A DNA stretch of 64,000 nt from Megalobrama amblycephala (taxonomy: Eukaryota; Chordata; Actinopteri; Cypriniformes; Xenocyprididae): contig NC_063049.1 in the NCBI RefSeq assembly GCF_018812025.1, forward strand, positions 11,723,537-11,787,536, given 5' to 3'. Numbering within the stretch: position 1 is the stretch's first letter; each line of letters opens with the position of its first letter. The position numbers and the translations under genes were made by a program. Below the pieces are notes generated by a model. That model saw only the letters and a list, made by a program, of their open reading frames with translations. It did not search any database and was not told where the DNA came from. Shown here in pieces: positions 15,643-26,099 of the stretch.

Positions 15643-16464
15643 ATACACTGATCAGCCACAACATTAAAACCACTGACAGTTTAAGTGAATAACATGTATT
15701 ACATTGTTACAATGGCACCTGTCAAGGGGTAGGATATATTAGGCAGCAAATGAAGTCAGTTCTTGAATTTCATGTGCTGGAAGCAAGAAAAATGGGTAAA
15801 CGTAAACATCTAAGTGACTTTGAGAAGGGTCAAATTGTGATGACTGGGTCAGAGCATCTCCAAAATGGCAAGTCTTGCCGGGCCTTCCCAGTATGCAGTG
15901 GTTAGCACCTACAAGAGTGGTGCAAGGAGGGACAACCGGTGAACCGGCGTCAGGGTCATGGGCGCCCAAGGCTCACTCATGCATGCGGTAGGGCGAAGGT
16001 TAGCCCGTCTGGTCTGATCACTCAGAAGAGCTATTGTAGCTCAAGTTGCAGAAAAACTTTATGGTGTCCATGATAGAAACCGCAGAGAGACTGGTGACCT
16101 TGGGTCCTGGCATTCATGTGGATGTTACTTTGATACGTATAGAACTCCTACCTTAAGATTGTTGATTTGAGGAACATGACACAGATATCAAATTGTTGCC
16201 TCGTCCTTCAAATTTACCAGATCTCAATCCGACTGAGCAACTATGGGATGTGCTGGACCAACAAATCCAATCCATGGAGGCCACACCTTGCAACTTGCTG
16301 GACTTAAATGATCTGATGCTAATGTCTTGGTGCCAGATACCATAAGACTCATTCAGTTGTCTTGTGGAGTCCATGCCTCGATGCATCAGATATGTTTTGG
16401 CAGCATGAGGGGGACCTACACGACATTAGGCAGGTGGTTTTAATGTTGCAGCTGATCACATATT
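15643..16464 (+). mobile_element. Decayed Tc1/mariner-like element
   Basis: The left end reads TACACTGATCAGCCACAACA, and the right end carries the complementary 'ggttttaatgttgcagctgatca', so terminal inverted repeats of about 30 bases are visible. Inside, a frame around 16205-16290 decodes to the Tc1 catalytic-glutamate region (DLNPTEQLWDVLDQQ-like), but stops and frameshifts break it. At about 820 bases it is half the usual Tc1 length, so the transposase is internally deleted. TA target bases are plausible at both ends, but the right end is eroded. Confidence 0.75.
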
Positions 16465-16664
16465 CCAGATCACATATTCCAGACTCCAACCTGCACTCAT
16501 GCTTTCTTATAAGAAAAGTGTGCTACTGCTGTGTGACAGCTCTAACACCTGGGTTGTATAGATGCATAGTTGCATATGATTCTAGAAACTACAGATCTTA
16601 CTGATACTGTGTACATAACCAACAATGTTGATTTTATGTTGAAAACTCATGTTTAAAGATACTT

Positions 16665-17270
16665 TATAAAATGGTTAGTTCCTGTCCTTGATTCTGATTG
16701 GTCAATAGCTGTGTTTTATTCACGCTAAAACATGGCTATGACTGCTTTATCCAACGGTTCTGTGTATCACTACACAACACCCTAGCAACCTTAGCAATGT
16801 AAACTGTTCTCAATTTATATTGTTCATTGAAGCTTACTGTATTATGTAGAAGAGTATTGTGAGAAAGAGATCGAGTTTATTACCTGCATTCAGATTTAGC
16901 ATTTTCCTTCAGGTCAGTCCTATGTTCATCATAAAAAAATCTGTTTAAATGTCCGCTGCAATAACAGTTAAGGGGTTTTCCTGTGACTGACAGCGCTAGT
17001 CAAAACATTTGTCAGTTGCGTCTTGTTCCGTGTTCACAGCAATTCAGTCTTTTCAATATAAAAGTCTTTGCGACTGAGTGAATCACTCATAGAGACAGTC
17101 TTTGTAACCATCTAATGGCGTAATAATGTAACTTCTGTTGCTGTTCCCAGTCAGGGACTATTTTTTTCTGGTGGAAGGAAGGCTTTTAGTGATTTTACTT
17201 CATGAAAGTTGCATTGATATGTATTTTTTGGCTTTTATTTTTTTGTATTGTGTGGTGACCGTTTTATAAA
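16665..17270. repeat. Probable cyprinid dispersed repeat
   Basis: The block 'aaatggttagttcctgtc', 'tgattctgattggtcaata', 'tattcacgctaaaacatggc' and 'caacaccctagcaac' matches my memory of a common cyprinid DNA repeat. Its 'tattcacg' motif recurs in the palindrome immediately downstream (17271-17416), so the two may be ends of one element. No coding frame is present. Confidence 0.35.
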
Positions 17271-17416
17271 AGCAATAAGGTACTCGAGGCTAGTGCTGTA
17301 TCGTGAATAAGTCACAGCTGGAGGGGTTGCAGGCACTCCGCTTCATGTTGTGCCTAACAACGCCCTTCAGCCGTGACTTATTCACGATACAGCACAGTCT
17401 CTCGTACCTTATTGCT
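17271..17416. repeat. Large inverted repeat (snap-back palindrome)
   Basis: The left arm 17271-17320 (agcaataaggtactcgag ... gtgctgtatcgtgaataa) is mirrored by the right arm 17369-17416 (ttattcacgatacagcac ... gtaccttattgct), with about 48 bases of loop. Arms of nearly 50 bases with few mismatches suggest the end or remnant of a fold-back DNA transposon. Confidence 0.8.
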
Positions 17417-17419
17417 TGC

Positions 17420-19319
17420 ATAAAATGAAAACTGGACATTTGTGAGGGTTTTATTATTTATTTATTTATTTTTTTTTTTTAGGTAATCTGTATACTAGTG
17501 TACTATTAACAGTTGACAAAATCAATATTAAGTATAGGCTTATTAACTCCAGCCGCAGCTTGTCTGTATGGACAGGTGGATCAGTGCCTTACCAAAATAT
17601 TCATTTACTCGAAAACATAGAACTCTATATAAACTGAATCAGTCCTAAATGGTTAACTTTTAATAATCATTATTCAACAAAAAGTTAGTATGTTTCTAGA
17701 CTATTTTAAGTTTTAAGGTGAGTGGATATATTGAAATTTCGTGCACAACTTTAGCAGACAGGTTGGTGTCATGAACTTACTAAGAAAGGCAGAGGGTGTT
17801 AGCTCTCAAACACTACAAAAACTACTTACTACTGTGAAAAGTTTTAAGTTTTGCTTGCAAAGTTGGTTCCGATAGATAGGCTTGATCATCCACATTTTCA
17901 GAATCTGACTAGGGCTCAAACTGATATGTTAAAACTGTCAACAATATTAACTGTGGCCGTGTCCAACATTGCCCCCCTATACCCTGAAATAGGTCACTAT
18001 TTGAAGGAACAGCCATTTGTAGTGGTGTCCGAAACCATATAGGATGTTATCGAGTGAACTCATTCAATCCCTTAATGCATCGCAATAACGCATACAACTG
18101 ATGTACACTCAATGGCTTGACAATACCCATAATGTACTGTGAGTGTCGTGCTGAATGAATTTCTGCTTCTAGCCAGGAGATAGCCCTGCAGCTGAATCAT
18201 CCATCTATCCATTTTCCAAAATGCTGGTCTAATGTGGGCACAGCGTAATATCGTACAGGTACAAATTCTTTTTTAATTAATTATAAAATTAAATAAAAAT
18301 TTCAGAAGCTTCAGAAGCTTGAGATTATGGCAAGGGGCATTACATTTCTGACACACACAGGTGTTTGGCCAATGACAACACACTGAGTCAGCTGGCCAAT
18401 CAGAGGACTCTAAGCTTTTCGAAAGGAGAGGCTTTTTAGAAATCAGTGCATTTCAGACAGACTGGGAATAGAGGAGATGGAATAATGTACATACAGTATG
18501 TGAAAAATAATGTGTTTTTTGAACATTAAAGCAAGTTAACCTATTCTGTTACACCCAATAATCTAAATAATGAACTTTTAAAATAGCATCATATACATTC
18601 TAAGATAGCGTTCTATTGTATGAATAGGAACTTTGGAAATGCAAGCCAGCTGAATGCTGCGATGCAACGGAACTTTCACTAACGATTAGAATCAAAGAAA
18701 CTGTCTATATAATACACTGCCATATTTACATTGCCAGCACGCTCGTCCATAATACGTTTGACGTGAAAGACAACAGAAGCAGCAAAATGTGTCTAACAGA
18801 GTGGTGCAGAAATGACGTCAGAACCCAGAAAACTAATTTGCTGTTGGTTCCTTTCATGGGGTTTTATAATGTATGAGTAAAACAAAGTTTGTGGTAAACA
18901 TAACTTGACAGTACTTTGACGTTTTGTTCTACAACGTAAACTGCACACAATCATACCCAAAATGTTTTATTGTTACTAAAAGAACTTATTATAAATAAAT
19001 GTTTTCAAAAATGTTTGTAGTTTATTTTGTACATCAGAATATCATCAAGTTATGTTTCCCACAGGTAATTTATTTTACTCATAAATTGGAAACAAACAAA
19101 CAAACAAAAAACAATATAAAACTGCATAGGAAAATCTTGAAAGAACCAGTGGCGAATTAGTCTTCCGGGTTTCTGACATCATGAAACAATAAGAGGGTGA
19201 AGGATAGGCTACTTAAAACCTAACTGATAGCTCACATACAGGCTGTTATACGGTCAGTGATTCTTGTTATACTCTTGAAATCTTTTTGTGTAGGCTATTT
19301 CACAACAAAAATAACTCTA
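17420..19319. other. Intergenic DNA, no gene recognised
   Basis: Mixed AT-rich sequence with a T-run at about 17470-17480. No open frame matches a family I know, and I find no splice-bounded exon. Confidence 0.5.
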
Positions 19320-19782
19320 CAGTGGGTGCGGAAAGTATTCAGACCCCCTTACATTTTTCACTCTTTGTTATACTGCAGCCATTTGCTAAAATCATTTAAG
19401 TTCATTTTTTTTCCTCATTAATGTACACACAGCACTCCATATTGACAGAAAAACACAGAATTGTTGACATTTTTGCAGATGTGTTAAAAAAAGAAAAACT
19501 GAAATATCACATGGTCCTAAGTATTCAGACCCTTTGCTGTGACACTCATATATTTAACTCAGGTGCTGTCCATTTCTTCTGATCATCCTTGAGATGGGTC
19601 TGCACCTTCATTTGAGTCCAGCTGTGTTTGATTATACTGATTGGACTTTATTAGGAAAGCCACACACCTGTCTATATAAGACCTTACAGCTCACAGTGCA
19701 TGTCAGAGCAAATGAGAATCATGAGGTCAAAGGAACTGCCTGAAGAGCTCAGAGACACAAGGCACAGATCTGGCCAAGGTTA

Positions 19783-19822
<40 letters not shown>

Positions 19823-20578
19823 CTGCTGCACTTAAGGTTCCTAAGAACACAGTGGCTTCCATAATCCTTAAATGGTATGTGTGGAGAAAACCAGGCACTG
19901 CTCATCACCTGTCCAATACAGTCCCAACAGTGAAGCATGGTGGTGGCAGCATCATGCTGTGGGGGTGTTTTTCAGCTGCAGGGACAGGACGACTGGTTGC
20001 AATCGAGGGAAAGATGAATGCGGCCAAGTACAGGGATATCCTGGACGAAAACCTTCTCCAGAGTGCTCAGGACCTCAGACTGGGCCGAAGGTTTACCTTC
20101 CAACAAGACAATGACCCTAAGCACACAGCTAAAATAACGAAGGAGTGGCTTCACAACAACTCCGTGACTGTTCTTGAATGGCCCAGCCAGAGCCCTGACT
20201 TAAACCCAATTGAGTGTCTCTGGAGAGACCTAAAAATGGCTGTCCACCCACGTTTACCATCCAACCTGACAGAACTGGAGAGGATATGCAAGGAGGAATG
20301 GCAGAGGATCCCCAAATCCAGGTGTGAAAAACTTGTTGCATCTTTCCCAAAAAGACTAATGGCTGTATTAGATCAAAAGGGTGCTTCTACTAAATACTGA
20401 GCAAAGGGTCTGAATACTTAGGACCATGTGATATTTCAGTTTTTCTTTTTTAATAAATCTGCAAAAATGTCAACAATTCTGTGTTTTTCTGTCAATATGG
20501 GGTGCGGTGTGTACAATGGCTGCAATATAACAAAGAGTGAAACATTTAAGGGGGTCTGAATACTTTCCGTACCCACTG
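19320..20578 (+). mobile_element. Tc1-like transposon with intact IR/DR ends, internally deleted
   Basis: The ends are inverted repeats of about 210 bases. The outer motif 'cagtgggtgcggaaagtatt' begins at 19320 and its complement ends at 20578; TA dinucleotides flank both (19318-19319 and 20579-20580). Each end has a second inner motif, 'cctaagtattcagaccctt' near 19516 and its complement near 20405, the IR/DR layout of Sleeping Beauty-type elements. Inside, a 36-43 base A-tract at about 19785-19820 and a junction near 19871 replace the N-terminal part of the transposase. The element is non-autonomous, but its ends look usable if a transposase is supplied in trans. Confidence 0.92.
19852..20400 (+). 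pseudogene. Tc1-like transposase, C-terminal half only
   Basis: The open frame is 182 codons, while full transposases have about 340. It reads from [11 protein letters not shown] through [29 protein letters not shown] (second catalytic Asp) and [11 protein letters not shown] (catalytic Glu) to the natural C-terminus [15 protein letters not shown]. The paired DNA-binding domain and the first catalytic Asp (LWSDETK in the copy at 29234-29491) are missing, removed between about 19820 and 19871, so it cannot be active. The first methionine is not a native start. Confidence 0.93.
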
Positions 20579-21860
20579 TATAGCGACCACCTAGTGTCCA
20601 ATTGTATGCTGTTATTGGCAAATTGATGTAGTTTCCTATAGAAGTAATATAAATATTATCCAGCACATAATAACATTTCTTAACTGACTTGTTGTAATGG
20701 TGTAAGGGTTGTTCTCTGTAAAACTGCTTACAACAATATGTATTTTGAATACAAATACATTGAATTGAGTGTGAAAACTGAAATGTGAAAAAAAAAAAAA
20801 AATAAATAATAATAAGATTTTACAACTGTAATTTCTATTTAAATATATGTCAAAAATAAGAGGAAGGAAAATATTAAACAAGGAAGGGTTGAACAAAATG
20901 GATATGAAGATGAAAAATGAACAGACTAAGAACTTTATCTTATTAGATAAAATCATTTACATTGAATTTTGTTTTTCCTTTGGGGACATTTGCAGTTGTA
21001 TCACATGGGGCCTCTGGTGATTCCCACCCCTAATATCTAGCCATATCAGATACTAAAGTGAAATCAATAATGGAATAATCTGTATACTTAACATTGTCTA
21101 AGAGGTGGATTCTTTCTCTGTGTGGTGTGTCATGCACAGCCCAGGTCAGTGACTCAGACAAATACAGAGAATCACCTTACTTCGCACACACTCACCTAAA
21201 AGCAAAGCCACCACGTGTCGCAGCTAACCCTGATTTGACCTGCTGAGTCCTGACCTACAAAGAGTGATAAAGACAAAGTGAGAAAACTAAGAAAAAAACA
21301 AAAAAAAACAAAGAGTTAATGGAGCAGGTGAAGAGAGAAAAACAATAAAAGAAAAAAAGCAGCAAGAGCAAGGAATGTGAAAAAAGATACTATCCCTTTT
21401 ACTAAGGAGAAAGAGAGAGTAAGACAGGGAAGGGGGGTGGGGGGTGGGGGGAGAGATGATTCTGTGATAAAAGGAGGAAAATAAGTCTGATTATCACAGA
21501 GTTGGAAGACGTCAGATAGACAGGTTGGAGTCATCTCAAAACTCAAGAGGAAAGGGAGAAGACAAGAGGTCGCAATTATCCTGGGCAGTTCCCGCGCTAC
21601 CCGCCACACATGGCCGTAATGTATTCCAGCAGTACCTGTCTGTGGCACACAGGGAAAATTCTAATTAAGGGAGGAGGGAGTTTTGACACATGTGAAGAGC
21701 AGATCAATATTTAGCACCATAATCGGCAAATCCTGGAGCTTTCTGTCGGTCTGTGCCATAACACTCCATTATAAAGGGTGTTTTTTTTCCCCATAATAGC
21801 TTGAACTGAGTATATTATAAATCAAACATCTTTCATCTTCATTTATCAACAGAAGACCAC

Positions 21861-21898
<38 letters not shown>

Positions 21899-22669
21899 TA
21901 AACAGTTAAAAGGATGCTGATCAGACTCTTAAAAATGTTTTTAAAATGCTTTACATTTAATAAATCGATAAGTCACAAATTCTGTGTCACTGTGGTTTTA
22001 CCACGGATAAAGGCTATGCTGAGTTCCAGTCAGAATTGGATGTGGGATAAAAATGTGTCATCTGGGGGAAAGCTCCTGGGCTTTTGTGAAACACATTTTA
22101 CTTCTGCATTTTTGTATTCCCACCCACAGACAGTCACTGAAATTGTACCTACTCTTTAAACAACATTATGGTGAAAATACTATGGCAACAGCCAAATTCT
22201 TTCCTGTACATGACAATGTTTTGCTTAGTTTAACTGACAGAATGACAAATTCTTTAAGTTTTTTTCTTTTTCTTTTTAGACACTGAGGTTTTTCAGATTT
22301 TGAAAAGGTGTTCTCTTCATATTTATGATTCTTTACAGCCTTTAGTATATTTATGCACTATTTTATGATGTTTTGTAGTATAAATAGTATGATTGTGTTC
22401 ACACTGAAATTTCTTGAAACACTTTCTATGAAGATCATGCTTATAATGAATTATAGCCTCATTTTATAAGTAAGTATTACTAATCTATAAATATATTTAT
22501 AAAGACTCATTAAGACCTATACTGTATTATAAGAACAGTAATAGTTACATTTATATTATTTTCATAATTAATTATAAGCCATGCATTTGCTTTTTCAGTG
22601 TGCATGTTCATAATCCATTATACACATAATTATAAATGATCAAATATAAAACTGTTCCAGAGACACTTG
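20579..22669. other. Intergenic DNA with possible regulatory core
   Basis: Mostly AT-rich. The part at about 21110-21780 is less AT-biased and repeat-free except for short purine runs, with a 'gaaaattctaattaaggga' homeodomain-like motif near 21653. A (GA)n run lies at about 21863-21895. No gene is recognisable. Confidence 0.4.
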
Positions 22670-22829
22670 TTCATTGCTGGCAATGGAGGCCTCACGGAGC
22701 CATCAGATTTGATCAAAAATATATTAATTTGTGTTCCGAAGATCAACAAAAGTCTTACGGGTGTGCAACGACATGAGGGTGAGTAATAAATGACAGAATT
22801 TTCATTTTCAGGTGAACTAACCCTTTAAT
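22670..22829. mobile_element. Non-autonomous DNA transposon (MITE) end fragment
   Basis: The block ends with 'gggtgagtaataaatgacag', 'aattttcattttcaggtgaa' and 'ctaaccctttaa', the terminal sequence of a very common cyprinid MITE group (often classed as hAT-like). Only one end is present. The family is recalled from memory; the class assignment is inferred. Confidence 0.6.
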
Positions 22830-23209
22830 TAGTCTGGTTCAAGGGGAATTAGAAGGCCAAATCCTGACTGACGAGAGGGGGAGCTGGGGATGGAGGAGGG
22901 TAATTAGCTACTGATAATATATAAGAGCTTATATATGGATGCTGTGATAGGCGTCGTATTCCTATAGGTAGACGTGAGTCACCTGGAAGTCAGCTGATGC
23001 GAGCTTGACTGACGTGACCTGCCAGAACTGAGGCTATGCTTGGTTTCTGTCAGGACCACTATTTTCAAATATGATTGATAATTGCAACAAGCATGTTGCC
23101 CAAAACAAACAAGCAAACAAACAAACAAAAAAAGCATAGCAACAACAAACATATCCATGAATGACATGCTGTCTGGAATGAAGAAAGTGAAGACTGATGA
23201 TGAAGATGA

Positions 23210-24558
23210 GTTACAGCATCTGTAAAACCGCATTCTTCCATCTTAAAAATATATCTAAACTACGACATATGCTCTCAATGAAAAATGCAGAACAGTTAGT
23301 TCATGCGTTCATGACCTCAAGACTAGATTACTGTAACGCTTTACTGGGTGGTTGTTCTGCTCGCCTGATAAATAAACTACGGCTTGTACAAAATGCAGCA
23401 GCTAGAGTTCTTACTAGAACTAGGAAGTATGACCATATTAGCCCAGTTCTGTCAACACTGCATTGGCTTCCTGTTAAACATCGTATAGATTTTAAAATCT
23501 TGCTAATTACTTACAAAGCACTAAATGGTTTAGCTCCCCAGTACCTGAGCGAGCTCTTAAAGCATTATAGTCCTTCACGTCTATTGCGATCTCAGAATTC
23601 AGGCCAGCTGATAATACCTAGAATATCAAAATCAACCGCAGGCGGTAGATCCTTCTCCTATTTGGCACCTAAACTCTGGAACAATCTTCCTAGCATTTTT
23701 CGGGATGCAGACACACTCTGTCAGTTTAAATCTAGACTAAAAACTCATCTCTTTAACCTGGCATATACATAACACATCATCAATTAATATTTTCAAATCC
23801 GTTAAAGGATTATTAGCCTGCATAAATTAGGTCAGCCGGAACCGGGAACACTTCCTATAACACCAGATGTACTCATCACATCAGAAGAAGAATGGCATCT
23901 ACGCTAATATTAGTCTTTCTGTTTATCTCGAGGTTTACCGTAGTCAACCGGATCTGGGCCGTATCCAGGTGAGACCAAGGACCTGCGCCTTGACACGACC
24001 ACAACGCAGCCCTGAAGTATCAGCAGAGATCGAGTCGACTAGATCATCCATTGTGAAGACATCATCAACACGACAGCCAGTGCCACAGTTTCTCAACAAC
24101 CGTCCATACCGGCATGATGAATACGATCCTCAACTGGATGGAACTGAAATAAATACTTTGAATGTTGCGATCCTATCAGACTTATGATAGCAACCTGAAT
24201 CGTAACAAAGCACTGTTCGCCAGAGGAGAACTGGCCCCCCGACTAAGCCTGGTTTCTCCCAAGGTTTTTTTTCTCCATTTTAACACCTATTTGCCACTTG
24301 TTTGCCACCTGATGTCACCTGTTGGAGTTTGGGTTCCTTGCCGCTGTCGCCTTTGGCTTGGTTAGTTGGGGACACTTGACATTTGACTTGACATTTGATA
24401 ATCAACAGTGCTTTGATCTGCCTGCATTGACAATATTCTTTAAGAGCTGCTGTGCAGCCAAAATAATGTACCAGTTATCAATGTAAAGCTGCTTTGACAC
24501 AAACTACATTGTAAAAAGCACTATATAAATAAAGGTGACTTGACTTGACTTGACTTGA
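23210..24558 (+). mobile_element. 5'-truncated L2-clade LINE
   Basis: The insertion starts within ORF2 after the reverse-transcriptase core, at the same point as 43460 in the younger copy, and runs through about 790 bases of 3' UTR to the tail 'gtgacttgacttgacttgac'. It is closely similar to the 41.3-45.0 kb copy and lacks the tandem duplication seen in that 3' UTR. 5' truncation and a short-repeat tail instead of poly-A are normal for L2. Confidence 0.92.
23212..23772 (+). pseudogene. L2 ORF2 C-terminal fragment
   Basis: About 185 codons are open: SICKTAFFHLKNISKLRH, LDYCNALLGG, LVQNAAARVLTRT, ITYKALNGLAPQYL and LWNNLPSIFRD, the conserved C-terminal domain of L2/CR1-type polymerases. It ends HLFNLAYT* like the copy ending at 44021. 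The endonuclease and the FADD-type reverse-transcriptase core are missing because of 5' truncation, so it has no activity. The methionine at 23197 precedes the LINE boundary and is accidental. Confidence 0.92.
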
Positions 24559-25059
24559 AGACTGAGTTATCAAATGAACCAACACTGATTGCTTATAGTT
24601 TGTATCCACTATCCAAGTTCCAGATTTTATGAGTGATGAATGTTACTACCACCTGCTGGTAATGACAGTTAATCCTCTCATGCAGGTGCAGAAGTGCATG
24701 CTTGTTGGCTGTAGTCTTGTGGTAAACCTTCATCCATGCAAGTTGTCTTTTAATCTTTACTCAGAATGTGACGATTGATCTCTTCTCTGCTGTGTCAGTT
24801 GGCCACTTGGGGAAAACATCCTTACTACTCCCCTGCAAAAGACAAACTGCTGTGAGCTAGAGATAAGTGATGGAGATTCCTCTTTATTTGGAAATATGTC
24901 ACTATACTTAAGTAATGTTTGTGACAACATCTGGTTCATGCAGACTTTAGCAACAATAGTCACCAATAACAGCTGATGGTTTAATGTAACAAGCGTGATG
25001 CTGATACCTAGATTATGAATATAATTGCTTAAAAATCCCTTTTTCTCTCTCTCTCTCTC
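24559..25059. other. Intergenic DNA, no gene recognised
   Basis: Unique-looking sequence between two L2 copies, with no coding signal beyond short chance frames. Confidence 0.5.
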
Positions 25060-25197
25060 TAATGGGGAAAGATTACACCCCTAGCAGCAGCAAATCTGAT
25101 ACAACAAGCATGTTGTAAAATCACAGACTAGTATTAACTAGTGGTAGTCTGGTTGGGGAAGCATACACCCATTGCCTAATACATAAACTAGTGTTTA

Positions 25198-25250
25198 TTA
25201 TTATTATTATTATTATTGTTATTATTATTATTATTATTATTGTTATTGGG
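25198..25250. repeat. (TTA)n microsatellite
   Basis: TTA/ATT repeats with two TTG interruptions, lying in the L2 5' UTR. Confidence 0.9.
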
Positions 25251-25279
25251 TGTAGCTTACACCCCTAGCAGCAGCGAGG

Positions 25280-26002
25280 GATAGCGACGAGGGATTCACA
25301 TGTCATAAATGCAGGGAAATAGTCAGACTGATGGAGAAGATTTCAGAATTAGCATCACGCATCCAAACGTCAATCGAGTATAGTAAGAATGCAAGGACTC
25401 TAGATACTGTTTTGGATGCGACTAGCTTAGCAAACCCCGTACATGGTTCGGTTCCGGCTGTAGAGTCCGTGCAGCAGGGCAACTGGGTGACTGTAAGATG
25501 GCATAGTCGTGGGGCAAAACACAGCTGTTCCATTCTGATTAGAACTTCAAACAGGATCTCCCCACTCAGTGATGCACCCACTGAGAATCCTGTTGAAAGT
25601 GCCCTAGTTATTGGCGATTCTATTACATGGAATGTGAAAATAGAGACACCAGCCACCATGGTCACATGTTTGCCTGGAGCCAGAGTGCCTGACATCAAAG
25701 AATATTTAAAAGTGCTGGCTAATGCTAATCGTAAATACTCTATGATTATTATTCACGTCAGCACTAATGATGTCCGACTTCGCCAGGAGGAGATCAGTAA
25801 AATTAACATTAAAGAGGTATGTGAACTCACAAGTAAGATGTCAGACACTGCAATTTGCTCTGGCCCCTTCCCTGTTCGTTGGAGTGATGAGATACTTAGC
25901 AGACTATCCTCACTCAATGGCTGGCAGTCTAAGTGGTGTCCGCAGAATAATATAGGGTTCATAGACAATTGGAAAAGTTTTGGGGCAGACATGACCTTTT
26001 GA
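25280..26002 (+). pseudogene. L2 ORF1-like protein with SGNH-esterase-like domain
   Basis: The open frame runs about 240 codons; I start it upstream of the first Met because the frame continues with DSDEGFTCHKCREI (a CxxC motif) and a short helical stretch (RLMEKISELASRI). From about residue 110 it has the blocks of an SGNH hydrolase: VIGDSITWN (GDS block with the nucleophile Ser), then IIIHVSTNDVR (normally G-x-N-D; here STND), then GFIDNWKSF (place of the D-x-x-H block, where His is not obvious). Esterase-type ORF1 proteins are known in CR1/L2-clade LINEs. The function in retrotransposition is unclear and the C-terminus looks eroded. Confidence 0.7.
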
Positions 26003-26099
26003 AAAGAGATGGTATCAATCCCTCCTGGGATGGTGTCACTCTTCTTTCTAGTAATATGGTACAATTACATTACTTTAAATGACACCCCAAGATTACTGT

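Noticed and set aside
21316..21648. 110-codon minus-strand frame with Phe/Leu-rich C-terminus
   Set aside because: The hydrophobic end comes from A/G-rich DNA read on the opposite strand; there is no signal of a real membrane protein or exon.
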